From: Chryseobacterium sp. FP211-J200 | GTDB lineage: Bacteria; Bacteroidota; Bacteroidia; Flavobacteriales; Weeksellaceae | Length of the DNA: 64,000 nucleotides | Assembly: GCF_001643375.1 (NCBI RefSeq) | Contig: NZ_LSHB01000010.1 | Coordinates: forward strand, 1 to 64,000 | Direction: 5' to 3' | Part shown: piece by piece, positions 37,024-46,510 of the stretch | How positions within the stretch are numbered: position 1 is the first letter of the stretch | Layout of the letters: each line of letters begins with the position of its first letter | The notes under the pieces: generated by a model | Databases searched by the model: none | What the model was told of the DNA's origin: nothing | What the model saw: the letters and a program-made list of their open reading frames with translations, nothing else | Made by a program: the position numbers and the translations under genes

Positions 37024-37776
37024 TTAATTATTTCTTCTTGGTTTTCTGTCGCCTCCTCTGTTGTCTCTGTCTCCGCCTCTGTCATTTCTGTCATTACGTC
37101 CTCCAGATGGAGCTTTTTTCTGTTGTCCTACAAGTGGAGTAAGGTCTCTTTTACCGTACACTTCTCCTTTCATGATCCAAACTTTCACTCCTAGTTTACC
37201 ATACTGGGTCAATGCTTCACCGATATGATAATCGATATCTGCACGGAAAGTAGATAAAGGAATTCTTCCGTCTTTGAAGTTTTCAGAACGTGCCATTTCA
37301 GCGCCGTTCAATCTTCCAGAGATCTGAACTTTGATACCTTCTGCACCCATTCTCATTGTAGAAGCAATTGCCATTTTCACAGCTCTTCTGTAAGAGATAC
37401 GGTTTTCAATTTGCTTCGCTATGCTGTCAGCAACAAGTACTGCATCAAGCTCAGGTCTTTTGATCTCGAAGATATTGATCTGGATATCTTTTCCAGTCAA
37501 TTTTTTCAACTCTTCTTTTAGTTTGTCAACTTCTTGTCCTCCTTTACCGATAATTAAACCTGGTCTAGCAGTTGTGATAGTTACAGTTACTAATTTAAGT
37601 GTTCTCTCAATATATATTTTTGAAATACCACCTTTAGCTAATCTTGCCTCAAGGTATCTTCTGATTTTGTAATCTTCAGCGATTCTGTCACCGTAGTTTT
37701 TACCTCCATACCAGTTAGAATCCCATCCTCTGATGATACCTAATCTGTTACCGATTGGATTTGTCTTCTGTCCCAT
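37024..37776 (-). CDS. rpsC: Ribosomal protein S3 with an arginine/glycine tail
   Basis: The 250-residue protein starts [32 protein letters not shown], has the KH domain with [14 protein letters not shown] and the C-terminal domain ending in [17 protein letters not shown] tail of about 35 residues rich in R, G, D and N follows ([17 protein letters not shown]). S3 forms the mRNA entry site; the tail would be exposed and could touch RNA. Confidence 0.97.
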   Translation of the reverse strand: MGQKTNPIGNRLGIIRGWDSNWYGGKNYGDRIAEDYKIRRYLEARLAKGGISKIYIERTLKLVTVTITTARPGLIIGKGGQEVDKLKEELKKLTGKDIQINIFEIKRPELDAVLVADSIAKQIENRISYRRAVKMAIASTMRMGAEGIKVQISGRLNGAEMARSENFKDGRIPLSTFRADIDYHIGEALTQYGKLGVKVWIMKGEVYGKRDLTPLVGQQKKAPSGGRNDRNDRGGDRDNRGGDRKPRRNN

Positions 37777-37784
37777 ACCTTGAA

Positions 37785-38180
37785 TTAATTTTTAGTACCT
37801 AAGATTAGTGTAATGTGGTTAGATCTCTTTCTGATTCTGTAACCTCTACCTTGTGGTGCTGGTCTTAGTCTCTTCAATTGTCTTGCGCTATCCACAAATA
37901 TTTCTTTTACAACTAGGTTAGCCTCCTCGATGTCAGCACCTTCGTTTTTTGATTGCCAGTTAGCAATTGCAGAAAGTAATACTTTTTCCAATTTCTCAGA
38001 AGCACCTTTCTTAGAATATTTTAGAATAGACAAAGCTTTTTCTACCTCTACTCCTCTGATGATATCAGCAACTAATCTCATTTTTCTTGGAGAAGATGGA
38101 CAGTCGTTGTGCAACGCTTTTGCCACATCTTGGTTTGCTATTTTACGTGCTAATGCACTTTCTCTTTTTCTTGATCCCAT
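37785..38180 (-). CDS. rplV: Ribosomal protein L22
   Basis: The 131-residue protein has [27 protein letters not shown] and the beta-hairpin end [26 protein letters not shown] that lines the exit tunnel, where macrolide-resistance changes occur in other bacteria. The hairpin looks wild type. A 2-base gap separates it from rpsS. Confidence 0.97.
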   Translation of the reverse strand: MGSRKRESALARKIANQDVAKALHNDCPSSPRKMRLVADIIRGVEVEKALSILKYSKKGASEKLEKVLLSAIANWQSKNEGADIEEANLVVKEIFVDSARQLKRLRPAPQGRGYRIRKRSNHITLILGTKN

Positions 38181-38182
38181 GA

Positions 38183-38461
38183 TTATCTACCTCCTTTATT
38201 TTTGTTACCACCGTGACCTCTGAAAGATCTTGTCGGAGAAAATTCGCCTAGCTTGTGTCCTACCATGTTTTCTGTAACATAAACCGGGATAAAGGATTTC
38301 CCGTTGTGTACTGCGATAGTCTGACCTACGAAGTCTGGAGAGATCATAGACGCTCTAGACCAAGTTTTGATTACAGTCTTTTTATTAGACTCTATATTTG
38401 CCTGAACCTTTTTATCTAAAGTATGATGAATAAATGGTCCTTTTTTAAGTGATCTTGCCAT
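38183..38461 (-). CDS. rpsS: Ribosomal protein S19
   Basis: The 92-residue protein [22 protein letters not shown]...[23 protein letters not shown] is a standard head protein that partners S13. It lies 2 bases from both neighbours rplB and rplV. Confidence 0.98.
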   Translation of the reverse strand: MARSLKKGPFIHHTLDKKVQANIESNKKTVIKTWSRASMISPDFVGQTIAVHNGKSFIPVYVTENMVGHKLGEFSPTRSFRGHGGNKNKGGR

Positions 38462-38463
38462 AA

Positions 38464-39285
38464 TTATTTACGTTTAGATATGATATGACGGTTAGACGCT
38501 TTGTTTTTCTTTCTAGTTTTGTAACCTTTAGCTGGCATACCGTTTCTAGATCTTGGGTGACCTCCAGAAGAACGTCCTTCACCACCACCCATTGGGTGAT
38601 CTACAGGGTTCATTACTACTGGTCTTGTTCTAGGCCTTCTTCCTAACCATCTGCTTCTACCAGCCTTACCTGATACAGTCAACTGATGGTCTGAGTTAGA
38701 AACAGATCCAACCATTGCATAACACTCAGTAAGGATCATTCTAGATTCTCCTGAAGGCAACTTAACGATTGCATATTTTCCGTCTCTTGAAGTTAATTGA
38801 GCGGATGACCCAGCACTTCTAGCAAGAGTAGCACCTTGCCCTGGTTTCAATTCGATACAAGAGATCACAGTTCCTAGTGGAATGCTTTTCAGTTTCATTG
38901 CGTTACCAACATTAGGTTCTACGCTTTCTCCTGAGATGATCACTTGATCTACTTTGATCCCGTTTGGAGCGATGATATATCTTTTCTCTCCGTCTGCGTA
39001 CTCAACCAATGCGATGAAAGCAGTTCTATTTGGATCATATTCTACAGTTTTTACCGTTGCTTCAACATCATGTTTGTTTCTTTTGAAGTCGATAATTCTG
39101 TATTTCTTTTTGTGTCCACCGCCGGTGTAACGCATGGTCATTTTACCAGTTTGGTTACGTCCACCTGACTTACTAATACCAACAGTTAGAGATTTCTCTG
39201 GTTTGTTGGTAGTAATTTCCTCAAAGTTGTTTACAACTCTGAATCTCTGTCCCGGGGTGATAGGTTTTAATTTTCTAACAGACAT
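38464..39285 (-). CDS. rplB: Ribosomal protein L2
   Basis: The 273-residue protein contributes to the peptidyl-transferase region. Conserved segments are [38 protein letters not shown] and [18 protein letters not shown], which includes the essential histidine ([11 protein letters not shown]). It is followed by rpsS and preceded by rplW. Confidence 0.98.
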   Translation of the reverse strand: MSVRKLKPITPGQRFRVVNNFEEITTNKPEKSLTVGISKSGGRNQTGKMTMRYTGGGHKKKYRIIDFKRNKHDVEATVKTVEYDPNRTAFIALVEYADGEKRYIIAPNGIKVDQVIISGESVEPNVGNAMKLKSIPLGTVISCIELKPGQGATLARSAGSSAQLTSRDGKYAIVKLPSGESRMILTECYAMVGSVSNSDHQLTVSGKAGRSRWLGRRPRTRPVVMNPVDHPMGGGEGRSSGGHPRSRNGMPAKGYKTRKKNKASNRHIISKRK

Positions 39286-39305
39286 TACTCTTATTTATAA
39301 ATTAA

Positions 39306-39596
39306 TTAATTAGTTGCGAAAATATCAATAACTTCTCCAGCTGCCAATGTTACAACAGCTTTCTTTAATTTATTGGTTTTCCCAACTTGAAGTCCTTGTT
39401 TAGTGTTTTTTGTAGAAACTTTAGGCGCATAAATCATCGTTCTAACGTCCGCTACTTTTACACCATAATGTGCTTCTATTGCACTTTTGATCTGAATCTT
39501 ATTTGCTTTTGGAGCAACTAAGAAAGAATAAGCACCTCTCAACTCTGTAAGATAGTTTGCTTTTTCTGAAATGATTGGTTTAATAATTAGTGACAT
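39306..39596 (-). CDS. rplW: Ribosomal protein L23
   Basis: The 96-residue exit-tunnel protein shows IIKPIISEKANYLTELRGAYSFLVAPKANKIQIKSAIEAHYGVKVADVRTM. It is the docking site for trigger factor and SRP. The start is 4 bases after the rplD stop. Confidence 0.96.
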   Translation of the reverse strand: MSLIIKPIISEKANYLTELRGAYSFLVAPKANKIQIKSAIEAHYGVKVADVRTMIYAPKVSTKNTKQGLQVGKTNKLKKAVVTLAAGEVIDIFATN

Positions 39597-39600
39597 CGAT

Positions 39601-40230
39601 TTATTTCTTTAAGTTTTCCTGAAATTTTTCTACTGCATCTTCCAAGAAGATAATCTCACCTGCGTTGATCAAATCATAAGAAGAGATCTCGTTGTAAGTT
39701 AAAACTCTCGTTTTAGGTAAGTTTCTTGAAGATAAATATACATTCTTGTTAGCTTCAGGAAGTACAAATAATGCTTTTTTACCAGTAAGAGTCAAAGCAT
39801 CCAACAATGTGATGAATTCTTTGGTCTTAGGCGCATCAAAACTGAAACTTTCCAATACTCTAACGCTGTTGTCTTTCAATTTTTGAGAAAGTACAGATTT
39901 CTTAGCTAATCTTTTCAAAGATTTGTTCAATTTGAAACGGTAATCTCTTGGTTTTGGACCAAAAACTCTACCTCCACCTTTGAAAGTTGGCGACTTGATA
40001 TCACCATATCTAGCAGATCCAGAACCTTTTTGCTTCTTAAGCTTTCTAGTAGAACCCGCGATCTCGCTTCTTTCTTTTGATTTGTGAGTACCTTGACGCT
40101 GAGCAGCAAGATATTGTTTAACCTCTAAGTAAACCGCGTGCTGATTTGGCTCAATTCCGAAAACTGTTTCGTCAAGAGTTACTTTTCTTCCGGTCTCTTT
40201 TCCTGATGTATTTAATACTACTAGTTCCAT
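39601..40230 (-). CDS. rplD: Ribosomal protein L4
   Basis: The 209-residue protein has the tunnel-reaching loop with [44 protein letters not shown] and an otherwise usual fold. In E. coli L4 also represses the S10 operon. It overlaps rplC by 10 bases, so the two are coupled. Confidence 0.97.
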   Translation of the reverse strand: MELVVLNTSGKETGRKVTLDETVFGIEPNQHAVYLEVKQYLAAQRQGTHKSKERSEIAGSTRKLKKQKGSGSARYGDIKSPTFKGGGRVFGPKPRDYRFKLNKSLKRLAKKSVLSQKLKDNSVRVLESFSFDAPKTKEFITLLDALTLTGKKALFVLPEANKNVYLSSRNLPKTRVLTYNEISSYDLINAGEIIFLEDAVEKFQENLKK

Positions 40231-40847
40231 TTTCTGATAATTACATAAGAATTTTTCGCTCCCGGAATAGCACCTTTTACTACTAAAAGATTTTGTTCCT
40301 CATCTACTTTTAACACCTGAAGGTTTTGAACAGTTACCTGCTTACCTCCCATTCTGCCTGCCATTCTCATCCCTTTGAATACTCTAGATGGATCTGAACC
40401 CGCACCGATAGAACCTGGAGCTCTAAGTCTGTTGTGCTGTCCGTGAGTTGCCTGCATTACACCTCCAAAGCCATGTCTTTTAACAACACCTTGGAAACCT
40501 TTACCTTTTGAAGTACCTGTAACATCTACGAATTCTCCTTCGCCGAATAATTTTACAGTTACATCTTCTCCTACTGTTACTTGGTCTACGAATTCTCTGT
40601 AGAATTCTACCAACTTAGCTTTAGGAGTTGAACCAGCCTTTTTAAAGTGGCCAGCTAACGCTTTACCAACGTTCTTCTCACTCTTGTCATCGAAACCTAA
40701 CTGAACAGCTTTGTAACCGTCCTTTTCAATGGTTCTGACCTGTAAAACCGAGCATGGACCTGCTTGAATAACGGTACAAGGCATGTTTTTGCCGTTCGCG
40801 TCAAACAGAGATGTCATCCCGATTTTTTTTCCAATAATACCTGACAT
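40221..40847 (-). CDS. rplC: Ribosomal protein L3, first gene of the S10/spc transcript
   Basis: The 208-residue protein [31 protein letters not shown] carries the conserved [19 protein letters not shown] and [24 protein letters not shown] that reach the peptidyl-transferase centre. In most bacteria rpsJ lies immediately upstream, but here rpsJ is about 8 kb away and rplC has its own promoter at 40946-40976. Confidence 0.97.
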   Translation of the reverse strand: MSGIIGKKIGMTSLFDANGKNMPCTVIQAGPCSVLQVRTIEKDGYKAVQLGFDDKSEKNVGKALAGHFKKAGSTPKAKLVEFYREFVDQVTVGEDVTVKLFGEGEFVDVTGTSKGKGFQGVVKRHGFGGVMQATHGQHNRLRAPGSIGAGSDPSRVFKGMRMAGRMGGKQVTVQNLQVLKVDEEQNLLVVKGAIPGAKNSYVIIRKWN

Positions 40848-40945
40848 TATTTATATATATCTATTATATTAAAACTTACTATTCTAGCGGTGTTCGTCAT
40901 ATTCTATGTTTGAAATAGGCATACTCTTTCCCTAAAATGAGTGTG

Positions 40946-40976
40946 CAAATGTAAGAATATTTTTTATATTGACAAA
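40946..40976 (-). promoter_or_regulatory. Promoter for rplC through rplQ
   Basis: On the minus strand TTTG (40976-40973), a 19-base spacer and TACATTTG (40953-40946) match the Bacteroidota housekeeping promoter exactly. The start site would be near 40939, giving a leader of about 90 bases before the rplC ATG. Confidence 0.8.
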
Positions 40977-41066
40977 TATATATTCGGAAATTATTTGATA
41001 ATTTGTGAGTTACGGGATTTTGGCAAAAATATTCTCTTGAAAACTGAGATCTGAATGGTGGATTTA

Positions 41067-41516
41067 TTATTCCGGATTTTTCTCCTGATATTTATTTTTG
41101 TGTTTTTTCACAGCGGCGTCTATGGAGTAACACTTATGGATATTCTCTTCCTGCTTGGACAATTCTGCAATTTTGACGAAGTAATCATGAAGCTGGTCCA
41201 ATTCTTTCTCGGTAAGATCTTCGATATCAACCATTCTGTTGCTCGCCTGTTTACTGGCTGCGATAAGTTCGTTAAGTTTTAACTGGATTGCCTTCCCATC
41301 TTTGTTCTGCGCTTTTTGGATCAGGAAAACCATCAGGAACGTAATAATAGTTGTCCCTGTATTGATGACAAGCTGCCAAGTTTCGGAATACTTGAAGACA
41401 GGACCAGTGACCGCCCAAAGAACGACGATCACAACCGCACCAATGAATGCATAAGAACTTCCCGTAAAAGTTGTCGCCCAGTTTGAGAATCTTTCAAACA
41501 GATTTTTATTGTTCAT
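41067..41516 (-). CDS. Low-affinity iron permease-family small membrane protein
   Basis: The protein (149 residues from the ATG at 41516) starts MNNKNLFERFSNWATTFTGSSYAFIGAVVIVVLWAVTGPVF and has two membrane helices (about 18-37 and 48-65). A charged C-terminal half contains ASNRMVDIEDLTEKELDQLHDYF. This matches the bacterial proteins annotated from the Fet4-like family, but they are much shorter than the fungal permease, so iron transport is unproven. It stands alone between the ribosomal promoter and a divergent operon. Confidence 0.8.
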   Translation of the reverse strand: MNNKNLFERFSNWATTFTGSSYAFIGAVVIVVLWAVTGPVFKYSETWQLVINTGTTIITFLMVFLIQKAQNKDGKAIQLKLNELIAASKQASNRMVDIEDLTEKELDQLHDYFVKIAELSKQEENIHKCYSIDAAVKKHKNKYQEKNPE

Positions 41517-41635
41517 CTTTTTGTTTTCAAAGTTAAACATTCTATGCAATGCATTTTTGAATATTATTTTCCGGGATTTCCTTTTATCTTTTCATTTTAA
41601 TGATTAATATTAATGATCCTTAATCATACATTTCC

Positions 41636-42625
41636 ATGAAGAGAACTTTGCAACTGCTCATTTGTATTGTACTAATTACCAGTTGTTCCAAAACTGACAT
41701 TAATAATGACCACGGTTTTTACTACTGGCGATCGAAATTAAATTTAACCAAAAACGAACAGCAAGCATTAAATAATAGTAAAGTCCCAAATCTCTACACC
41801 CGATTTTTCGATGTTGTTAAAGAGGACAATCAATTTTTGGAAGTCGGCGTGATCTCTATCGACAACGATCTTTCTATTAATAAAAAGATCGTTCCTGTCA
41901 TTTTCATAACCAATGAAACTTGGTTCAACATCCAACCAAACGAGATCGAACTTTTGGCTAACAAGGTCAATGATCATATTAATAAGATCAAAGCAAATAA
42001 CAAAATCGATCTGGCAAGTGAGATCCAAATAGACAGCGACTGGACAACTTCTACAAGGAATGATTACTTTAAATTTCTGACAACACTCAAAAAGGTTTCG
42101 AAGAAAAACGTGACCTGCACTTTGAGGCTTCATCAGATCAAAGATAAACTGCAAACGGGAATTCCCCCGGTTGAGAAAATGTATTTGATGTGTTATGCGA
42201 CTTCTTCTCCTTTAGTAAATCAAGTTCAGAATTCTATCCTGGATGTGAAGACTTTGAAATTGTATCTGAAAAATCTTGATGAATATCCTGTAAAATTGGA
42301 TGTTGCCTTGCCGATCTACTCTTGGGGAATCGTGACCAATCACGTTGGAAAGAAAAAACTCATCAACGCATTAACGGCAGAAGAATTGCTGCAAAATAAA
42401 AACTTCCGGAAGATCGATGAGCATCACTTCGAAGTTCTGAAAGATGATTTCTATTTCGGGATGTATCTCAACAAAGGTTTCAAGATCAAGGTCGAGGAAA
42501 TTCCAGAGAAAGACATCCTTGAAAGTATGACTTTCATCAATGAAAAACTAGATTACAAACCGCTCCTTATATATTACCATCTCGACGAGAGATTCACCAA
42601 AAACTACAATACTCTTTTCCAATGA
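41636..42625 (+). CDS. Unknown lipoprotein, first gene of a two-gene operon
   Basis: The 329-residue protein has a lipobox (LLICIVLITSCSKT, C17). I do not recognise a named domain. The sequence is rich in strands and helices of a soluble enzyme or binding protein, with DSDWTTSTRNDYFKFLTTLKK and LPIYSWGIVTNHVGKKKLINALTAEELLQN. The phrase DVALPIYSWG followed by a long soluble region recalls barrel-type hydrolases, which is a weak impression only. The ATG of the next gene overlaps its stop (ATGA), so both are translated together. Confidence 0.7.
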   Translation: MKRTLQLLICIVLITSCSKTDINNDHGFYYWRSKLNLTKNEQQALNNSKVPNLYTRFFDVVKEDNQFLEVGVISIDNDLSINKKIVPVIFITNETWFNIQPNEIELLANKVNDHINKIKANNKIDLASEIQIDSDWTTSTRNDYFKFLTTLKKVSKKNVTCTLRLHQIKDKLQTGIPPVEKMYLMCYATSSPLVNQVQNSILDVKTLKLYLKNLDEYPVKLDVALPIYSWGIVTNHVGKKKLINALTAEELLQNKNFRKIDEHHFEVLKDDFYFGMYLNKGFKIKVEEIPEKDILESMTFINEKLDYKPLLIYYHLDERFTKNYNTLFQ

Positions 42626-45138
42626 AAAAACTAATTCTGACCGCCGCTTTATTTTTAGGTTTTCAAGAAAGTTCAAAAGCCTGTGCATGGTACGACCCGG
42701 ATTACGAATACTTCAACCTGTTCGCTCAGGAGATCATCCACGACAAAACCTATGAACCTTTTCTTCTCACTTACAGTAGCCATTTCTATGGCTATGATTA
42801 CAATGGCAAATTGGACAAAAACATTCCCGACGAGAACATCGAATCCTGGGTCAAATACTTCGACAACAAACTGACTTACGACGAAACCAACGCCTTGGTA
42901 ACGAAAGTCGATATCAAACATCTGAACAGCCTGAAGAAAGGGCAACTCACACATTCATTATTTCAAAAACTGGGGAAAGGTTTTTACACCAAATATCAGG
43001 AAGCAATGGATTATCTGATCCAGGCGAAATATATGGAACCTTACATGCGTATCAATTATGTTGAGAATGCAGACGCTTACTATTATCGAAATGAAAAGAC
43101 CGCTGAAAAGAATGCGACACAACTGAATTATGCTAAAACCAATGCGGCCTTAATTTCCCTTTACAAAGCAGCATCCAATCCGGAGATCAAACTGAGATAT
43201 GCATATCAACTCGTTCGTTTCAACCATTACTCCAGAAAGTATCAGTCGTCGATCAATGACTTCCAAACTTACGTAGAACCTTTGAAGCTGAAAAACCATA
43301 TGTACTATTACGCGCTGGACCAAAAAGCCGGCGCCGAACGTGGCCTGAAACAATTTGACAAAGCGAACTGGGATTTTTTCCAGGTGTTCAAGAACACGAA
43401 GAATAAGAAAGAAAGCGCTTACAACTCGATGTTCCTGGCAACCGATAAGGACTTTAATAAAATCCTGGCGCAGACGAAAACGCCGGAAGATAAGAATATG
43501 GCGTACTTTCTCCTGGCTTACAACTCGTTCAACAATCCGGTTCCGATCATGAACAAGATGATCGAGAACAATACAGAATCTGATATTCTGAAAGTCTTGA
43601 CAGTGCGAGCCATCAATCAATTGGAAAGAAATTACCTGGTCGTGAATCCTTATTGTAATGACAAAGAATGCGACCATTTCCGAAACAAAAGATTGCCACT
43701 TTATGCGCCAGACAATTATCGGGATGAAACAATGGATTTTGCAAAAGACCTGGAAGCCACGATTGTCCTTGCCAAAAATAAAAAAGGTGCGGATGAATTC
43801 TGGCAACTTTGTGAAGCCTACATCAAATTCCTGAACACCGATTACAAAGGCAGCCAAAACATCCTGTCCAAAATCAAAACATCAGATAAGGAATATCTGG
43901 CGGAGATCCAGAAATTCAAAATGTTGAATGAGATCGTTTCGCAACCTACCATCACGCCGGCATTTGAGAATTCATTGATGACAAAATATGCGAAGGTCTT
44001 CCAGGAGAAAGGCGACTACAGCAATTGGGCCTACTTGCCTTCTACGAAAGATTTTGTGGTGGACATTCTTGCCAACCGCTATTTCATTGAGAAGCAGGAT
44101 GCCAAATCCTTCCTGATGAACAACAACCTCTCCGACCTGCAGTACAATCCGAATTCTGATCTTGTGAAAAAAGTGGAAGAATTCTACAAAAAGCCCAACA
44201 AAACCGCTTTCGAAAATTATCTCGTGAAGAAAATGGAAGATATTGCCGATCCGGAATCTTTCTTCTATGTGATCTATGGCGACCGGGCGATGCGATTGGC
44301 AGACTTCAAAAAGGCAAAAGAGTTTTATTCAAAAGCCAAAAACTACAAAGGCATCCCGAGATTGATGGGCGACTGGAAAGACGATGGCAAAACCTATGTC
44401 GAAAAACCAATGGTCTTTGAAAATGGCGTATACAATGGCTTCAACAATATCGCGTCTCTGGTTTTCGGATACAACGTTTGGGAAAGTTTTCAGAGCAAGC
44501 CCGAAGAATCGATGAAAGCAGAAGGTCTTTCCAATTTCCCTTTCATCAAAAATAAAATGAACAAGATCGAACTGGCAGATGCGATAATCCAATTGGAAAA
44601 TATTGGGAAAGGTAATGATGACAAAGCCAGATTGGCGAATCAACTTTTGGGAAATCTGCTTTACAACACTTCGGTCTTGGGATATTTCCGAGAGCTATTC
44701 GTGATGGATGTCGATAACTACAACGGTCCGAAGTTTCAATTTGGGAATGAACTGCAGTCGCCATTTTATTTGTATTACAAAAATTTCTCAAGCAGAAGTT
44801 ATGTAGAACCGGACAACTTCGACCTCGCCATCAACTATTACAAAAAAGCCCTGACCCTATCAAAAGACAAAGAAAACCAGGCCCGAATCCTCTTCCAAAT
44901 GGCAAGTGCAGAGCAAGGCAAGTATTACCAATGGGAAGCCAACAATCCGCTGAAAGTAAAATACGATGACCCGAAGTACGAAGAGAAATCCAAACAAAAC
45001 GAGCTCTTTGCCAACAAGACCAAGAATGAAAAATTCCGAACCTCGTTTGCTCAGCTGAAAGCCAACTACAGCCAAACAGCCACCTATAAGAATCTCCAAA
45101 GCAGTTGTCTTTATTTTGGATATTATACGAGTAAGTAA
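42622..45138 (+). CDS. Large secreted protein of unknown function with helical repeats
   Basis: The 838-residue protein has a signal peptide ending at SSKA and a mature start CAWYDPDYEYFNLFAQEI. Most of the chain is alternating helices with motifs such as ADFKKAKEFYSKAKNYKG, which look like degenerate TPR repeats. DNFDLAINYYKKALTLSKDKENQARILFQMASAEQGK near the C-terminus is a clear TPR-like pair. No sorting domain is seen, so it is probably periplasmic or outer-membrane associated. The overlap with the upstream lipoprotein gene suggests they act as a pair. Confidence 0.75.
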   Translation: MKKLILTAALFLGFQESSKACAWYDPDYEYFNLFAQEIIHDKTYEPFLLTYSSHFYGYDYNGKLDKNIPDENIESWVKYFDNKLTYDETNALVTKVDIKHLNSLKKGQLTHSLFQKLGKGFYTKYQEAMDYLIQAKYMEPYMRINYVENADAYYYRNEKTAEKNATQLNYAKTNAALISLYKAASNPEIKLRYAYQLVRFNHYSRKYQSSINDFQTYVEPLKLKNHMYYYALDQKAGAERGLKQFDKANWDFFQVFKNTKNKKESAYNSMFLATDKDFNKILAQTKTPEDKNMAYFLLAYNSFNNPVPIMNKMIENNTESDILKVLTVRAINQLERNYLVVNPYCNDKECDHFRNKRLPLYAPDNYRDETMDFAKDLEATIVLAKNKKGADEFWQLCEAYIKFLNTDYKGSQNILSKIKTSDKEYLAEIQKFKMLNEIVSQPTITPAFENSLMTKYAKVFQEKGDYSNWAYLPSTKDFVVDILANRYFIEKQDAKSFLMNNNLSDLQYNPNSDLVKKVEEFYKKPNKTAFENYLVKKMEDIADPESFFYVIYGDRAMRLADFKKAKEFYSKAKNYKGIPRLMGDWKDDGKTYVEKPMVFENGVYNGFNNIASLVFGYNVWESFQSKPEESMKAEGLSNFPFIKNKMNKIELADAIIQLENIGKGNDDKARLANQLLGNLLYNTSVLGYFRELFVMDVDNYNGPKFQFGNELQSPFYLYYKNFSSRSYVEPDNFDLAINYYKKALTLSKDKENQARILFQMASAEQGKYYQWEANNPLKVKYDDPKYEEKSKQNELFANKTKNEKFRTSFAQLKANYSQTATYKNLQSSCLYFGYYTSK

Positions 45139-45156
45139 GTTTTATTTTCACAATAT

Positions 45157-45189
45157 AAAAGCCGTTTCAGAATGTGAGGCGGCTTTTTT
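45157..45189 (+). terminator. Terminator of the two-gene operon
   Basis: AAAAGCCG, a 15-base loop and CGGCTTTTTT form a hairpin with T-run shortly after the stop at 45138. Confidence 0.75.
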
Positions 45190-45212
45190 GTTTTTAGGTT
45201 TTTAATTTCTTT

Positions 45213-45285
45213 CTCGCAGATTTGGCAAATTTTGCAGATCGCTTCGAAGCAATGTGGGTTGTCGCATCTGCAAAATCTACGAGGA
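45213..45285. repeat. Imperfect inverted repeat with CGCAGATTT arms
   Basis: A left arm CTCGCAGATTT with TTTTGCAGAT and a right arm GCATCTGCAAAATCTACGAG can fold into one long imperfect hairpin. It resembles an intergenic repeat type frequent in Chryseobacterium. Confidence 0.45.
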
Positions 45286-45340
45286 AGTAATAGCCTTGTA
45301 AAGGCAACCTATTAATAGAAAACAAGAACAATTAGAATTA

Positions 45341-45448
45341 AAAGCGCCGTAGGTGCGACCTGTAACAACTGATATTAACAGGACGCACCTACGGCGCTTT
45401 TTTCATTTGACAACTGTTTAAGCTATTAACAGTTTGCCTCTATGAGGC
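45341..45448. repeat. Palindromic repeat units (CAGGTCGC family)
   Basis: A perfect 17-bp stem AAAGCGCCGTAGGTGCG (45341-45357) pairs with 45384-45400 and encloses CCTGTAA and TTAACAGG. A second unit follows: AACTGTT (45412-45418) and AACAGTT (45428-45434) pair, and GCCTCTATGAGGC (45436-45448) forms a hairpin. The unit overlaps the 3' end of the small minus-strand gene at 45418-45804. Confidence 0.7.
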
Positions 45449-45804
45449 AATTTCTGTGATATGGACAATAATTTTTCCAAATCGAGTTTATCCCAACTTA
45501 GACCATTCACATTCAAGCTTGCGTATTTGAGCGCATCTTTTTCCGATAAAAACGGGATAGAAATACTTCTCGAAGAAATATTACCATATTCATTAAGCCA
45601 ATAATCACTGAAATGAATAAAATACACCAATCCTTTATCGTTAAGGTTTGGTACAAAATCACTGTATCCCTCTTCATATAACTCATCCCAATCTTGCTCA
45701 ACAATTATAATTTTTTCATATTGAATGTCGGAATATTTATATCTGCCTTGTTTCACTATTTTTTGCATTCCACAATATTTTTTTTCGATGTCGCAAATTT
45801 GCAC
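45418..45804 (-). CDS. Unknown small protein ending in a repeat unit
   Basis: The 128-residue open frame has no signal peptide or recognised domain; GYSDFVPNLNDKGLVYFIHFSDYWLNEYGNISSRSI looks like a folded soluble protein. The last 10-12 residues (QKLPHRGKLLIA) and the stop are encoded by a palindromic repeat unit, so the original C-terminus may have been replaced by repeat insertion. Its start is close to the end of the XRE regulator gene in the same direction. Confidence 0.55.
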   Translation of the reverse strand: MQICDIEKKYCGMQKIVKQGRYKYSDIQYEKIIIVEQDWDELYEEGYSDFVPNLNDKGLVYFIHFSDYWLNEYGNISSRSISIPFLSEKDALKYASLNVNGLSWDKLDLEKLLSISQKLPHRGKLLIA

Positions 45805-45805
45805 T

Positions 45806-46171
45806 TCACAACTCCCCCATTGCCCTCAACTCCTCCAGACTCTTCCCTTTGTAAAAATCCTTCGGATCTACCAATGGGGCTTGCAGATCCTGCAGTTTGT
45901 TGAGCTGATGACCGTCGGCAGGTTGCAGGTCGCGTCTTGCGAAAAGGTCGTTGGGTGTGCAGTCGAGACTTTGGCAGAGGGCAGTCAACTGTCGGAAGTT
46001 GATCTGTACCGCTTCGCCATTTAGCATTTTCTGCGCCGACTTTCCACTGATACCTGCCTTTGTGAGAAATGCATAAGGAAATGTGATCTGTCTGAGTGTC
46101 AGGACAGGAGCAAGATGCAGTACGAGACTGCTTTGGGAGGGTCGTAGGTTCCCGCGTTTTTTTCTAAGCAT
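45806..46171 (-). CDS. XRE-family helix-turn-helix regulator
   Basis: The protein (121 residues from the ATG at 46171) has a Cro/XRE-type HTH at about 30-85. It reads YAFLTKAGISGKSAQKMLNGEAVQINFRQLTALCQSLDCTPNDLF, with a tail of KLQDLQAPLVDPKDFYKGKSLEELRAMGEL. The end of this gene is 1 base from the start of the small gene at 45804, so the two may form an operon. It is preceded by the 21-bp tandem repeat array. Confidence 0.8.
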   Translation of the reverse strand: MLRKKRGNLRPSQSSLVLHLAPVLTLRQITFPYAFLTKAGISGKSAQKMLNGEAVQINFRQLTALCQSLDCTPNDLFARRDLQPADGHQLNKLQDLQAPLVDPKDFYKGKSLEELRAMGEL

Positions 46172-46225
46172 ATCTATTTGTGTTTTTATTAAAGTAAATA
46201 TACAGAGTTTTCGGGATTGTAGCAA

Positions 46226-46402
46226 TACAGATTACTAGAGTATTATTACAGATTACCCGACAGGTGTTACAGATTACCAGAGTGGTATTACAGCTTGCCG
46301 GAATAGTATTACAGATTACCTGAATAGCATTACAGATTTGTCGATTAGCATTACAGACTACCGGAATAGTGTTACAGATTAGCCGAGTGGTATTATAGAT
46401 GG
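46226..46402. repeat. Tandem array of about eight 21-bp repeats
   Basis: Eight contiguous 21-bp units plus a partial ninth start at 46226 and recur every 21 bases (46247, 46268 and so on to 46373). The consensus is TACAGATTACCGGAATAGTAT with many substitutions. There are no spacers. Because the period is a multiple of three, one minus-strand frame reads a heptad ICNTxxV series, but I consider that incidental. The array ends about 55 bases upstream of the XRE start. Confidence 0.85.
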
Positions 46403-46510
46403 TTTTTTCGATTTTAAGGTTGGTCAAATAGCCTGAAAGGTAGCTTGGAATGTTGAATCAAAAGCCTTGGAAAGACTTGCTGTTAATAGAACAACCGAAC
46501 GACTGTAAGA

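Noticed and set aside
45341-45402. Simple terminator only
   Set aside because: The 17-bp stem with T-run could terminate, but the same frame and internal TTAACAGG occur at 46.5 kb far from a gene end, so it is better treated as a repeat.
46226-46402. CRISPR array
   Set aside because: The 21-bp units are directly joined with no unique spacers, and no cas genes are in the window.
46164-46427. Minus-strand frame with ICNTxxV heptads
   Set aside because: It is a by-product of a 21-bp tandem repeat. It overlaps the XRE start and has no signal peptide; kept only as a question in the findings.
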